NCBI RefSeq assembly: GCF_900129765.1
Contig: NZ_FQWU01000001.1
Span: 1,736,001-1,800,000 of the forward strand
DNA: 64,000 nucleotides
Origin: Massilia sp. CF038
GTDB lineage: Bacteria; Pseudomonadota; Gammaproteobacteria; Burkholderiales; Burkholderiaceae_D
Direction: 5' to 3'
The notes under the pieces were generated by a model that was given only the letters and a program-made list of their open reading frames with translations, was not told the origin of the DNA and did not search any database. The translations under genes were made by a program, and so were the position numbers. The first letter of the stretch is position 1. Each line of letters begins with the position of its first letter. Positions 26,326 to 35,623 of the stretch are shown here, piece by piece.

Positions 26326-28664
26326 AGCGTCAGACTTGGCTTGCCCTGGCCTGGGCGCTGGTGGTGTGCGCACTGCTGGGACATAACGCCTACCTGTGGC
26401 TGGGCCAGCGCATCGTGCCCGGCACCGACATCCTGGCCCTGCTGCCGGTGCAGGAGCAGGACCCGATCCTGCAGCGCTCCTTCACCCAGATGGTGGACGC
26501 GGCCCAGCAGCGCGTCATTGTGCTTGCTGGCGCGCCCGAATGGGAAGACGCGAAAAAAGCCGCCAGCGCCTACAGCGCCGTGCTGGCCAAGCATCCGGAT
26601 CTGTTTGAAGCGGTCAGCGTGACTGACCAGGCCCAGGCCGACTGGCTGGCGCCATTCCAGGCGCACCGCATGGCACTGCTGACGGCCAAGCAGGAAGTGC
26701 AGCTGCAGATGGAGCCGCCGCAGTTCTGGACCGATACCGCCCTGGCTGGCCTGTACAGCGCATTTTCGGGCCCCAAACTGGGCAGCTTCCGCGACGATCC
26801 TTTCGGTCTGTTTGCCGGCTGGGTCCAGGAGCGTGCTCAGGAAACCCCGGTGCGCCCGCGCGACGGCTTGCTGTTTGTGGGCGACGCCAAGGCCCAGTAC
26901 GTGCTGATGCCAATGACGATCAAACCGTCGGCGTTTTCGCTGTCGGCGCAGGCGCGCATCATCCCGCTGCTGGCGCAGGCCGCTGCCGCCGCCAAGGCAG
27001 CCGCGCCGCAGGTGGACGTGATCCAGGCTGGCGTGATCCTGCACGCCGCTGCCGCAGGCAAGCAGGCCAGCACGGAAGTGCACACCATCGGCGTCGGCTC
27101 CCTGATCGGGATCATCATGCTGACCTGGTTCTCGTTCCGTTCGCTGCGCCCGATTTTCCTGATCCTGCTGTCGATTGGCACCGGCTTTCTGGGGGCGCTG
27201 TCGCTGTGCTGGCTCATGTTCGGCCAGATCCATCTGCTGACGCTGGTGTTTGGCGCCAGCCTGATTGGCGTGGCCCAGGATTACGGCTTGTACTTCCTGT
27301 GCAACCGGCTCGCGGCCGATCCGTCCCTGAGCTCGGCCCAGCTGATGCGCCGTCTGCTGCCCGGTCTGGGTCTGACCCTGCTGGCAGCGGTGATCGGCTA
27401 TATGGGGCTGGCGCTCACGCCGTTCCCTGGTCTGCGCCACATGGCGGCCTTTTCGGCACTGGGCCTGGTGTTTGCCTGGCTGACCGTGGTGTGCTGGTTC
27501 CCGTCGCTGATCGGACCGGGCACGCTCAAGAACGGCGCACTGGCGCGCCACTACAGCGCCACGCTGGCCGGCTGGCCGCGGCTGCGCATGAACCGAACAT
27601 CGATGGCGGCGCTGGCCGTGTTTGCCGTGTTCGCAGCGCTGGGCTGGTCGCGCCTGGGCGTCAATGATGACATCCGTTCGCTGCAGACGCCACCGAAGCA
27701 GTTGGTGGCTGACCAAATCAAGCTGGGCAAGCTGCTGGATGCGCCCACGCCGGTTCAGTATTATCTGGTGCGCGGCAGTTCGCCCGAAATGGTGCTGCAG
27801 CGCGAAGAGGCGCTCAAACAGCATCTGGACCCGCTGATCAAGGAAGGCCGCATCAGCGGTTACCAGGCCATGTCCAACTGGGTCCCGTCAATGCAGGTGC
27901 AGGCTTCGCGGCGCGCACTGGTGCAGGATACGCTGCTGCGCGATGGCGGCCCGCTGTCGGCGCTGGCGCGCGAAATTGGCGAAGACGCCGAGTGGGTCAC
28001 GGCCACCCGCAAGCACCTGGAATCGAACAGCGAAGCGCTCACCGTCGACCAGTTCCTGACCACGCCGCCGAGCGAACCCTGGCGCCACCTGTGGCTGGGC
28101 CAGCAGGGCGGGGTGCATGCCAGCATCGTGGCCGTGCGGGGCCTGAGTCTGGCCTCGCTGCCGCAGCTGAAACAGGCCGCCGTCGGCATGCAGGGCGTGC
28201 AGTGGGTCGACAAGGTGGCCGAGATTTCCTCGGTGCTGGGCCGCTATCGCCAGTACATGGGCTGGGTGGTGCTGGGTGCCTACCTGCTGGTCTTCGTGGT
28301 GCTGCTGCCACGCTACCGTGGCAATGCCTGGCGCGTGGTGGCGCCGACCGCGGTGGCCAGCATCGCCACCCTGGCCATTCTGGGTTTCGCAGGGCAGCAA
28401 CTGCAGATGTTCCATATTCTGGCCCTGATGCTGCTGCTGGGCGTGGGGATTGACTACGGCATCTTCATGCAGGAAGACGCGGCCAACCGCGAAACCCCAT
28501 GGCTGGCCGTCGGTCTGTCGGCCGTGAGCACAGTGCTGTCATTTGGTTTGCTGGGACTGTCCCAGACCCCGGCGCTGCGCGCCTTTGGCCTGACCATGCT
28601 GGTGGGCGCCTTGCTGGCCTGGCTCGTGGTACCGATTTTTGCAAGGAATGAGAATGAAGCGTAA
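26322..28664 (+). CDS. MMPL/RND-family transporter (APE cluster)
   Basis: A 780-aa inner-membrane exporter with RND topology. A first helix (TWLALAWALVVCALLGHNAY) is followed by a large periplasmic domain, five clustered helices, a second periplasmic domain and a second helix cluster. The duplicated core motif appears as VAQDYGLYFLCNRLA (about 322) and VGIDYGIFMQEDAA (about 708), each with the Asp expected for proton coupling. It likely flips or extracts the pigment glycolipid for the LolA-like carrier. The start is a TTG in a TTGA overlap with that gene. No closer ATG gives the first helix. Confidence 0.88.
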   Translation: MKRQTWLALAWALVVCALLGHNAYLWLGQRIVPGTDILALLPVQEQDPILQRSFTQMVDAAQQRVIVLAGAPEWEDAKKAASAYSAVLAKHPDLFEAVSVTDQAQADWLAPFQAHRMALLTAKQEVQLQMEPPQFWTDTALAGLYSAFSGPKLGSFRDDPFGLFAGWVQERAQETPVRPRDGLLFVGDAKAQYVLMPMTIKPSAFSLSAQARIIPLLAQAAAAAKAAAPQVDVIQAGVILHAAAAGKQASTEVHTIGVGSLIGIIMLTWFSFRSLRPIFLILLSIGTGFLGALSLCWLMFGQIHLLTLVFGASLIGVAQDYGLYFLCNRLAADPSLSSAQLMRRLLPGLGLTLLAAVIGYMGLALTPFPGLRHMAAFSALGLVFAWLTVVCWFPSLIGPGTLKNGALARHYSATLAGWPRLRMNRTSMAALAVFAVFAALGWSRLGVNDDIRSLQTPPKQLVADQIKLGKLLDAPTPVQYYLVRGSSPEMVLQREEALKQHLDPLIKEGRISGYQAMSNWVPSMQVQASRRALVQDTLLRDGGPLSALAREIGEDAEWVTATRKHLESNSEALTVDQFLTTPPSEPWRHLWLGQQGGVHASIVAVRGLSLASLPQLKQAAVGMQGVQWVDKVAEISSVLGRYRQYMGWVVLGAYLLVFVVLLPRYRGNAWRVVAPTAVASIATLAILGFAGQQLQMFHILALMLLLGVGIDYGIFMQEDAANRETPWLAVGLSAVSTVLSFGLLGLSQTPALRAFGLTMLVGALLAWLVVPIFARNENEA

Positions 28665-29202
28665 TCTTGTGGCAGGGATGGGGCTGGCCCTGGCGCTGGC
28701 CTTGTCTGGCTGCGCCAGCACCAAACCGGAGCCGCTGGCGCGTCTGGGCCTGAAACTGGCGCCGGCGGGCCTGGGTGAAGCGATCAGCCTGCAGCAGCAT
28801 CTGACGGTGGAACGCAATGGCCGTATCGACGAACTCGATGCCGCGCTCGAAATCGATGCGCAGCACATCGAGATGGTCGGCCTGGCATTTGGCCAGCGCG
28901 TCCTGTCGATCAATTACGACGGCAAGGCACTCACGTCCTGGCGCCACCTGATGTTGCCCAAGCAGGTGCGCGCCGACGATGTGCTGGAAGACATGCAGCT
29001 GACCCTGTGGCCAGTGAGCGCGATCGCGGCCAGCCTGCCGGAGGGCTGGCGCATCGAAGAAGCGGGCCTGCAGCGCCGCCTGTACCTCAACAATGAGCTG
29101 GTGGCCACCATTGCTTACAGTGCGCAGCCGCGCTGGAGCGGCACCATCACCATGGACAATCTGCGTTACAAATACAAGCTGACCATCCAGTCAGCGCAAT
29201 AG
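28654..29202 (+). CDS. DUF3261 lipoprotein (APE cluster)
   Basis: A 182-aa lipoprotein with signal sequence MKRNLVAGMGLALALALSGC and lipobox LSGC. The rest matches the DUF3261 type found in APE clusters and may form a LolB-like receptor at the outer membrane that accepts the pigment. AAGGAA precedes the ATG; a second ATG lies two codons earlier. It overlaps the MMPL gene by 11 bp. Confidence 0.82.
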   Translation: MKRNLVAGMGLALALALSGCASTKPEPLARLGLKLAPAGLGEAISLQQHLTVERNGRIDELDAALEIDAQHIEMVGLAFGQRVLSINYDGKALTSWRHLMLPKQVRADDVLEDMQLTLWPVSAIAASLPEGWRIEEAGLQRRLYLNNELVATIAYSAQPRWSGTITMDNLRYKYKLTIQSAQ

Positions 29203-29212
29203 AGTCAGGATC

Positions 29213-30394
29213 ATGAAGCTGTTTCTCAATGACTGCGGTATCGTGTGCGCGCTGGGCGACTCCGTGGCCCAGGTGCGCGAGCGCCTGTTTGCTGGCCAGA
29301 GCGGCATTGCGCCCACCAGCCAGTGGTCGCCCGGCCGCGAGCTGCCGCTGGGGCGCGTGCTGAGCGCACTGCCGGACGTGTCGCAACGTGTGCTGGCCGA
29401 CCGCAGCCGCAACAACCAGCTGGCCCTGGCCGCGCTGGCCCAGATCCGAACCAGCGTCGACGCCGCCATTGGCCGCTACGGCGCGCACCGGGTCGGAATC
29501 GTGATCGGCACCAGTACCTCGGGCGTGTCCGAGACCGAGGCGGCCATGGCAGAACACGTGAAGGGCGCTGGCATGCCCGAGAGCTTCCACTACGCGCAGC
29601 AGGAAATGGGGGCACCGGCCCTGATGCTGGCGCGCGAACTGGGCGTCACCGGCCCGGCCTATGTGCATTCAAGCGCCTGCGCGTCGGGCGCCAAGGCCCT
29701 GGCCAGCGCGGCGCGCATGATCAATATGGGCTTGTGCGATGCGGTTGTCACGGGCGGGGCGGATAGCCTGTGCGCATTTACCGTGGCTGGTTTTTCGGCC
29801 CTGGAATCGGTCAGTGCTGCACGCTGCAATCCGCTCAGCGCCAACCGCAACGGCATCAATATCGGCGAAGGCGCCGCGCTGTTCCTGATGACGCGCGAAG
29901 CGTCCGCCGTGGCCCTGTGCGGCTGGGGCGAAGCGTCGGACGGTCACCATATGTCGGCGCCAGACCCGGCCGGCAGCGGCGCGCGCATCGCCATCAACGC
30001 GGCGCTGGCACGGGCCGGCATTACAGCGGGCCAGGTCGATTACATCAACTTGCACGGCACCGCCACCTTGCAGAACGACGCCATGGAGTCGCGCGTGGTG
30101 GCCGATTTGTTCGGCAGCGCCGTGGCGGTCAGCTCCACCAAACCGTTCACCGGCCACGCGCTGGGCGCCGCCGCCGCGCTGGAAGCGGCCTTCTGCTGGA
30201 TCGCCATGCAGGACGATAATGCCGAGGGCATGCTGCCGCCCCACCTGTGGGATGGCGCACAGGACAGCGCACTGCCGGCACTGAACGTGGCCGCCACGGG
30301 CAGCCGCCTGGGCCGCCCGCTGGCCTGGGCATTGTCGAATTCATTTGCCTTCGGCGGCTCGAACGCGGCGCTGGTGCTGGGGAGAGGCCGATGA
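29213..30394 (+). CDS. Beta-ketoacyl-ACP synthase (APE cluster, first full-length)
   Basis: A 393-aa ketosynthase with a complete Cys-His-His active site: Cys in HSSACASGAKAL (about 156), His in NLHGTATLQNDAME (about 282) and His in TKPFTGHALGAA (about 316). This enzyme or the one at 31577 would pair with the half-size chain-length protein at the operon start to build the polyene from malonyl units; the other could act on initiation. A ribosome site is weak (CAGGATC). Its stop overlaps the next gene's ATG. Confidence 0.9.
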   Translation: MKLFLNDCGIVCALGDSVAQVRERLFAGQSGIAPTSQWSPGRELPLGRVLSALPDVSQRVLADRSRNNQLALAALAQIRTSVDAAIGRYGAHRVGIVIGTSTSGVSETEAAMAEHVKGAGMPESFHYAQQEMGAPALMLARELGVTGPAYVHSSACASGAKALASAARMINMGLCDAVVTGGADSLCAFTVAGFSALESVSAARCNPLSANRNGINIGEGAALFLMTREASAVALCGWGEASDGHHMSAPDPAGSGARIAINAALARAGITAGQVDYINLHGTATLQNDAMESRVVADLFGSAVAVSSTKPFTGHALGAAAALEAAFCWIAMQDDNAEGMLPPHLWDGAQDSALPALNVAATGSRLGRPLAWALSNSFAFGGSNAALVLGRGR

Positions 30395-30849
30395 ACTGGC
30401 CGCCCATCGAAGAGCTGGTGCCGCACAGCGGCGACATGGTCTTGCTTGAGCGCGTCATCGAGGCCAGCGACGATGCCTTGACGGCCGAACTGACCATTGG
30501 TCCGGACACCGTGTTTTTTGACGGCGCCGGCGTTGGTGCCTGGGTCGGCATGGAGTACATGGCGCAGGCGATCGCCGCGCATGCGGGCCACAAGGCCAGG
30601 CTGCGCGGCGACACCGTCAAGGTCGGCTTTTTGCTGGGCGCGCGCCGCTACCAGGCCGGGGTGCCGCTGTTCGCCCTGGGCACGGTGCTGCGCGTCCATG
30701 TGCAGCATGCGATGCAGGGTGATAACGGTCTGGCCGCGTTCGAATGCAAGATCACCGATGGCGCCAGCGGCGCGCTGCTGGCCAACGCCACCATCACGGT
30801 GTTCGAGCCCGATAATGTCAACGAATTTTTGCAGCGGAGTTTTTCATGA
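30391..30849 (+). CDS. Hot-dog 3-hydroxyacyl-ACP dehydratase, ApeP-like (APE cluster)
   Basis: A 152-aa hot-dog protein. LVPHSGDMVLLERVIEA is the signature of the APE dehydratase partner, followed by WVGMEYMAQAIAAHAGH. It probably works with the dehydratase domain fused to the ligase at 19261, since APE dehydratases are reported to act as pairs. Expected role: removal of water after each reduction to give the conjugated double bonds. The ATGA overlap with the preceding ketosynthase fixes the start. Confidence 0.86.
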   Translation: MNWPPIEELVPHSGDMVLLERVIEASDDALTAELTIGPDTVFFDGAGVGAWVGMEYMAQAIAAHAGHKARLRGDTVKVGFLLGARRYQAGVPLFALGTVLRVHVQHAMQGDNGLAAFECKITDGASGALLANATITVFEPDNVNEFLQRSFS

Positions 30850-31580
30850 GTACTAACAGCGAAACCATCCTGGTCACCGGATCGTCGCGCGGCATCGGCA
30901 AAGCCATCGCCCTGCGCCTGGCGCGTGACGGCTACGATATTGTGGTCCACTGCCACAGCAAACGCGACGAGGCCGATGCGGTCGCGCGCGAAATTGTGGC
31001 CATGGGCCGCCAGGCCCGCGTGCTGCAGTTCGACATTGGCGCACGCGAGAGCGCGGCCGCCATCCTGCTTGCCGACGTCGAGCAGCATGGCTGCTATTAC
31101 GGCGTGGTGTGCAATGCTGGCGTGGCGCGCGACAACGCCTTCCCCGCCATGAGCGGCGACGACTGGGACCTGGTACTGAAAACCAATCTCGATGGCTTCT
31201 ACAACGTGCTCAATCCGCTCATCATGCCAATGGTCCAGCGCCGCAAGCCCGGGCGCATCGTGACCATGGCGTCGGTGTCTGGCCTGGTGGGCAACCGCGG
31301 GCAGGTCAATTACAGCGCTGCCAAGGCTGGCATCATCGGCGCCACCAAGGCCCTGGCCCTGGAACTGGCCAAGCGCGCCATCACTGTCAATTGCGTGGCC
31401 CCGGGCTTGATCGAGACCGACATGATCGCCGATGTGCCGCTGGAAGAAGCGCTGCAGATGGTGCCGGCGCGGCGCGTGGGCAAACCGTCCGAAGTGGCGC
31501 ACGCGGTCAGTTTCCTGATCAGTGCCGACGCGGGCTACGTCACGCGCCAGGTCATTTCCGTCAACGGAGGCATGGTATGA
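30846..31580 (+). CDS. 3-oxoacyl-ACP reductase, FabG type (APE cluster)
   Basis: A 244-aa SDR ketoreductase. Cofactor motif TGSSRGIG (residues 12-19), VCNAGVARDNAF, MASVSGLVGN with the catalytic Ser, and YSAAK with Tyr/Lys (about 156-160). NCVAPGLIETDM and ISVNGGMV end the fold as in FabG. It reduces the growing 3-ketoacyl chain with NADPH in each polyene cycle. The start overlaps the dehydratase stop by 4 bp. Confidence 0.9.
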   Translation: MSTNSETILVTGSSRGIGKAIALRLARDGYDIVVHCHSKRDEADAVAREIVAMGRQARVLQFDIGARESAAAILLADVEQHGCYYGVVCNAGVARDNAFPAMSGDDWDLVLKTNLDGFYNVLNPLIMPMVQRRKPGRIVTMASVSGLVGNRGQVNYSAAKAGIIGATKALALELAKRAITVNCVAPGLIETDMIADVPLEEALQMVPARRVGKPSEVAHAVSFLISADAGYVTRQVISVNGGMV

Positions 31581-32806
31581 GCCGCCGCGTCGTCGTCACC
31601 GGCATGGCCGGCATCAGCCCGATCGGCAACGACTGGGCCAGCATCCGCACGCGCCTGGGCGAATACCGCAACGCCATCGTCAACATGCCGGCGTGGGCCG
31701 ACTACGAAGGCCTGAACACCAACCTGGCGGCGCCGGCCGCGCCGTTCGAACTGGGTGAGCGCTTCAACCGCAAGGCCATCCGCAGCATGGGCCGGGTGGC
31801 CCTGATGGCGACCCGCGCCAGCGAAATGGCGCTGCAGCATGCCGGCCTGCTGGACCATCCGCTGGTCAAGAGCGGCAAGATGGGCATTTCCTATGGCTCG
31901 TCGGCCGGCACCACCAGCGCCATGGCCGACTTTGGCCACATGCTGCAGGAACGCACCACGCGCGGCATCAATGCCACCACCTACATCAAGATGATGGCGC
32001 ACACGGCGCCGGTCAATATCGGTGTGTTCTTCGGCCTGACCGGACGCGTGATCACCACCTCGTCGGCCTGCACCTCGGGCAGCCAGGGTATCGGCTACGC
32101 CTATGAAGCCATCAAGAGCGGGCGCCAGCTGGCCATGATCGCCGGCGGCGCCGAGGAGCTGTGCGCGACCGAAGCGGCGGTGTTTGACACCCTGTTTGCC
32201 ACCAGCGTCATGAACGATGCGCCGCACACCAGCCCGCGCCCCTTTGACGGCAGTCGCGACGGCCTGGTGATCGGCGAGGGCGCCGGCGCCCTGATTTTGG
32301 AGGAGCTGGAGCATGCGCTGGCACGCGGCGCCACCATTCACGCCGAACTGGTGGGCTTTGGCACCAACAGCGACGGCTGTCACGTGACCCAGCCAAACGC
32401 GGCGACCATGCAGGGCGCCATGCAACTGGCCCTGGACGACGCCGGCCTGGCGCCGTCGGACATTGGCTACATCAACGCGCACGGCACTGCCACCGAACAG
32501 GGCGACATTGCCGAGACCAACGCCACGGCGCAGCTGTTTGGCCCGGCCATGCCGATCAGTTCACTGAAAAGCTATATGGGGCACACGCTGGGCGCCTGTG
32601 GCGCGCTGGAAGCGTGGATCAGCATCGAGATGATGCGCGAAGGCTGGTTTGCACCAACGCTCAATTTGAACGAGCCGGATGCGCGCTGCGGCCAGCTCGA
32701 TTACATTCGCGGCGAAGGGCGCCACATCGCGTGCGACTACGTCATGTCGAATAACTTCGCCTTTGGTGGCATCAATACCTCGCTGATCTTCAAACAATGG
32801 CGCTAG
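31577..32806 (+). CDS. Beta-ketoacyl-ACP synthase (APE cluster, second full-length)
   Basis: A 409-aa FabF-type ketosynthase with all three active-site residues: Cys in TSSACTSGSQGIG (about 164), His in NAHGTATEQGDIAE (about 301) and His in LKSYMGHTLGACG (about 336). RVVVTGMAGISPIG opens the fold. It differs substantially from the synthase at 29213, so the two are not a recent duplication. The ATGA overlap with the ketoreductase sets the start. A much longer in-frame ORF from 31109 runs antisense to logic and is only read-through inside fabG in another frame. Confidence 0.9.
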   Translation: MSRRVVVTGMAGISPIGNDWASIRTRLGEYRNAIVNMPAWADYEGLNTNLAAPAAPFELGERFNRKAIRSMGRVALMATRASEMALQHAGLLDHPLVKSGKMGISYGSSAGTTSAMADFGHMLQERTTRGINATTYIKMMAHTAPVNIGVFFGLTGRVITTSSACTSGSQGIGYAYEAIKSGRQLAMIAGGAEELCATEAAVFDTLFATSVMNDAPHTSPRPFDGSRDGLVIGEGAGALILEELEHALARGATIHAELVGFGTNSDGCHVTQPNAATMQGAMQLALDDAGLAPSDIGYINAHGTATEQGDIAETNATAQLFGPAMPISSLKSYMGHTLGACGALEAWISIEMMREGWFAPTLNLNEPDARCGQLDYIRGEGRHIACDYVMSNNFAFGGINTSLIFKQWR

Positions 32807-33429
32807 CGCCCCAGGTATGGCTGGTTGACGGGGCGCCGCTCGATGACGCCCGGCTGGCCGGCTTCACCCACTGGCTCAGTGCTGGCGAGCAGGCGCGCTA
32901 CCGTGCCTTTGTGCGCCAGGCGCGGCGCCGCCAGTTCCTGATCGGACGGGTGCTGCTGCGCCAGATGCTGGGGCAGATGCTGAACCTGGCGCCCGAGCGC
33001 GTGGTCTTGCAGGAGCGCCCGGGCGCGGCCCCGCAGCTGGACCATCCCGACGCTGCCGCCATTGGCTTGAGCATTGCGCACAGCGGCCCCTGGGTGGCCT
33101 GCACGGCCAGCCTGGAATGCAAACTGGGACTCGATATTGAAGTGCTTGATCCAGCGCGCGACATTGGCGCTCTGGCGGCGCAGGCCTTCGATGCGCAAGC
33201 ATGCGCGTGGCTGGCGGCCCGCCCCGAAGCGAGCCGGCTGCGCGACTTTTACGCCATGTGGTGCGCACAGGAAGCGCGCATCAAGCTGGGCCCGTCCCCT
33301 GCGCAGCATGTCGTTGCACTGGACACGGCCGCGCTGGCCATTGCCGTCTGCAGCAGCAGCGCGCTGGCACAGGTGCCGGCGCTGCTGCCGCGCTGCTTGT
33401 TCGATCAGTCGACGCCGAAGTCGAAGTAG
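32797..33429 (+). CDS. 4'-phosphopantetheinyl transferase, Sfp/AcpT type (APE cluster)
   Basis: A 210-aa enzyme that loads the coenzyme-A-derived arm onto the operon's two carrier proteins. Motifs: SIAHSGPWVACTAS (substrate pocket), LGLDIEVLDPARD (Mg-binding Asp and Glu) and FYAMWCAQEARIKLG, the WxxKEAxxK motif with Gln in place of the first Lys but the metal-binding Glu kept. It overlaps the ketosynthase end by 10 bp and is the last gene of the operon. Its 3' end overlaps the convergent secreted-protein gene by 25 bp. Confidence 0.88.
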   Translation: MALAPQVWLVDGAPLDDARLAGFTHWLSAGEQARYRAFVRQARRRQFLIGRVLLRQMLGQMLNLAPERVVLQERPGAAPQLDHPDAAAIGLSIAHSGPWVACTASLECKLGLDIEVLDPARDIGALAAQAFDAQACAWLAARPEASRLRDFYAMWCAQEARIKLGPSPAQHVVALDTAALAIAVCSSSALAQVPALLPRCLFDQSTPKSK

Positions 33430-34232
33430 CTGTTGGCAGCCTGGGCGAAGAAGCCGGCAGTGCGCATTTCGCCCGTGTACAGCACCAGCGCGTATTCGCC
33501 GGCCTTGAGCGGCGCTTCCGGTGTGATCTTGTACAGGATGAAGCCTTCGCGCGCGCCTGACTGGTCGGGCAGGGCGGTGGTGGTGACCTTCACGACCCGG
33601 CTCTTGTTGATGCCGCTCGAATAACTCATGTAGCCGCCGCCAGTCATCACTTCACGCGTGTCGTTATTGCGCACGGCGAAATTGGCCAGGGTGAGGTAAT
33701 TGTCGGCCTGGGCGTTCTTTGGCACCGAGACGATGAATTCCGGGGTGTTCGAGGCCAGGCGGCGCTGCGCAGCCTTGCCGCTCAGGCTGGCATAACTGGC
33801 CATGCCGCCAAAGCCGAGGGCACGGGCGGCAGTGCGGGTTTGCGGGATGATGTACGACATGATCTGCGGCTGGCCGTTGACAATCAGGGTCACTTCCTCG
33901 GGGTTGTAGCCGCTGTTGCTGGCTTTGCGCTGCTGACTTGGCGCGCTTTGCTTGCCAGCGCTGGCTGCCGGGGCGGCAGTGGCGCCTGCCGGACGCAGCA
34001 TCGCACTCAGAATGGCCGGGGTAGCACCCTTGGCCTTGAGGGCGATCAGGGCGTCGGTCGAGGTATCGAACTTCGGTGTGCCATTGGCGATGGCTTGCAG
34101 TACAACTTCTTCGGGCATGCCCGCTTCCAGCAGCTTGATGACGTCGGCGTTGCGCACGGTGGCAGCCAGGGCGGCGGTGGAGACCAGCACGGATGCCAGC
34201 AGGGCAGTAAGCAGGGGAGTGACACGTTTCAT
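33405..34232 (-). CDS. Secreted protein of unknown function
   Basis: A 275-aa exported protein I cannot name. A signal peptide (MKRVTPLLTALLASVLVSTAALA) is followed by a small helical motif NADVIKLLEAGMPEEVVLQAIANG that recurs in many proteobacterial envelope proteins. Then come an Ala/Gln/Ser-rich linker and a C-terminal beta-rich part ending ANSYFDFGVD. The ATG at 34232 is chosen because the signal peptide starts there; a further ATG upstream (34271) adds 13 residues without sense. It converges on, and overlaps by 25 bp, the phosphopantetheinyl transferase, so it is not part of the pigment operon. Confidence 0.7.
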   Translation of the reverse strand: MKRVTPLLTALLASVLVSTAALAATVRNADVIKLLEAGMPEEVVLQAIANGTPKFDTSTDALIALKAKGATPAILSAMLRPAGATAAPAASAGKQSAPSQQRKASNSGYNPEEVTLIVNGQPQIMSYIIPQTRTAARALGFGGMASYASLSGKAAQRRLASNTPEFIVSVPKNAQADNYLTLANFAVRNNDTREVMTGGGYMSYSSGINKSRVVKVTTTALPDQSGAREGFILYKITPEAPLKAGEYALVLYTGEMRTAGFFAQAANSYFDFGVD

Positions 34233-34423
34233 GGGATCTCGCTGTAAAGGAACTTGAAAAAGGAACTGCATTGAAGAATAATTGATTCTTTCACAATATG
34301 CAACATTTCAACCTAATATCATTATGAAAGTTTAGTTTCTCCGTGTCAATTTATTGATATAATCCGGCCCTGCGCTGTCTTCCGCCTGCTGACGCCTTTT
34401 TCTTCCCCCTCGTTTTCCCGACC
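34233..34423. promoter_or_regulatory. A/T-rich divergent promoter region with a -10 box for the serine hydrolase
   Basis: This gap is far more A/T-rich than its surroundings. A perfect TATAAT lies at 34358-34363, about 60 bp before the serine hydrolase start on the plus strand; no good -35 box is seen. The minus-strand secreted-protein gene must be read from the other side. No operator resembling the BlaI sites at 38-40 kb is present here. Confidence 0.45.
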
Positions 34424-35623
34424 ATGCCGCACTTGCTTCCGATCTGCCGTCTGCTTTTGGCAACTATGTTGTGCGCAGCGCTTGGCGCTTGCGGCACCCT
34501 GTCGCGCATGGAGCTCGACACCGACGCCGCGCCGGCGCAGCGTCTGGCCGCTTCTAGCGACCTGAAAGCGGAAGTCGACGGGCTGGCACAACCCTTGATC
34601 GAGCGTGGTGAAAACACCGGCCTGGTGGTGGGCGTGCTGGCTGCGGACGGGCAGGCACAGTATTTCGGCTACGGTGTGACGGCGCAAGGAGGCAACCGTC
34701 CGGACGGCGATACCTTGTTTGCCATTGGTTCACTGAGCAAGGGTTTTCTCGGCGGTACGACCGCGATCCTGGTGGAAGAAGGTGCCCTGGGTTGGGACGA
34801 GACCCTGGCGACACTGTTGCCCGCGCACGTCAAGCTGAGCGACGATGCGCGCCGCATCACCCTGCGCCAGCTGGTGACCCATACCTCGGGTTTGCCGCGC
34901 CAGCCATTCACGCCCGAAACGCTGCGCTATTTCATCGAATACCTGTTCACCGGCAAGAGCTTCTACCGCCATTTTGACCGCGATTATTTGCTCAACTATC
35001 TGGCCACCTTCAAGAAAAGCGGCGAAGCACGGCCGCAGTATTCGAACATTGGTTACGGCATTCTGGGCGCCATCCTGGAGCTGCGCTCCGGGCAGCGCAT
35101 CGATGCGCTGGTGCATCAGAAGATCCTCACACCGCTGCAGCTGGACCATACCGGCTATGTGCCAGCGGCCTTGCCCGGTTATGCCACGCGTGCGCGCGGC
35201 CACGCGGGCGACCAGCCCAAAATGATCCGGCGTGGCCAGCCAGTGCCCGATTGGGAATTTACAGACGTGATGAGCGGCTCGGCGGCGCTGTACTCGAATG
35301 CACATGACCTGCTTGCTTATGCGCGCGCCCATCTGTACCCGGGCGCGGATGCCCTGCGCGACCGGGCCTTGCGCAACAGTTTGCAGGTCCAGTTCGCGCG
35401 CCCGCAAGAGGCCGCCGCCACCGCCTGGATTGTGGACGAGATTGAAGGGCGCAAGATCACTTACCAGATTGGCCTGGTGGCCGGCTACACCGCCTATATC
35501 GGCATGGATGTCGAAAGCAGGATGGCGGTGGTGGTATTGCAGAACAATTTCAACTGGACCAATCGGATTGGTCACCGCTTGCTGCTGCGCATGGTGCATG
35601 CGCAGCAGGTGCGCACGCGCTAG
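34424..35623 (+). CDS. Class C beta-lactamase-fold serine hydrolase, lipoprotein
   Basis: A 399-aa lipoprotein: signal sequence RLLLATMLCAALGAC with lipobox LGAC. The beta-lactamase/transpeptidase fold is shown by SLSK (about residue 105, the SxxK motif), YSNIGYGIL (YxN) and a C-terminal GLVAGYTAYIG replacing the usual KTG/HTG. Relatives include esterases, D-amino-acid peptidases and class C beta-lactamases, so true beta-lactam hydrolysis should not be assumed. It lies 4 kb from a BlaI-type regulator but lacks its operator. Its stop overlaps the stop of the convergent PAS-LuxR gene. Confidence 0.84.
   Translation: MPHLLPICRLLLATMLCAALGACGTLSRMELDTDAAPAQRLAASSDLKAEVDGLAQPLIERGENTGLVVGVLAADGQAQYFGYGVTAQGGNRPDGDTLFAIGSLSKGFLGGTTAILVEEGALGWDETLATLLPAHVKLSDDARRITLRQLVTHTSGLPRQPFTPETLRYFIEYLFTGKSFYRHFDRDYLLNYLATFKKSGEARPQYSNIGYGILGAILELRSGQRIDALVHQKILTPLQLDHTGYVPAALPGYATRARGHAGDQPKMIRRGQPVPDWEFTDVMSGSAALYSNAHDLLAYARAHLYPGADALRDRALRNSLQVQFARPQEAAATAWIVDEIEGRKITYQIGLVAGYTAYIGMDVESRMAVVVLQNNFNWTNRIGHRLLLRMVHAQQVRTR

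Noticed and set aside
31109-31576. N-terminal extension of the second full-length ketosynthase
   Set aside because: The extra 156 codons lie inside fabG in another frame, and the true start is the ATGA overlap at 31577.
34424-35623. Serine hydrolase as the beta-lactamase controlled by the BlaI homologue
   Set aside because: It has the right fold, but no TAGAC-N6-GTCTA operator is upstream, and it lacks the class C KTG motif.
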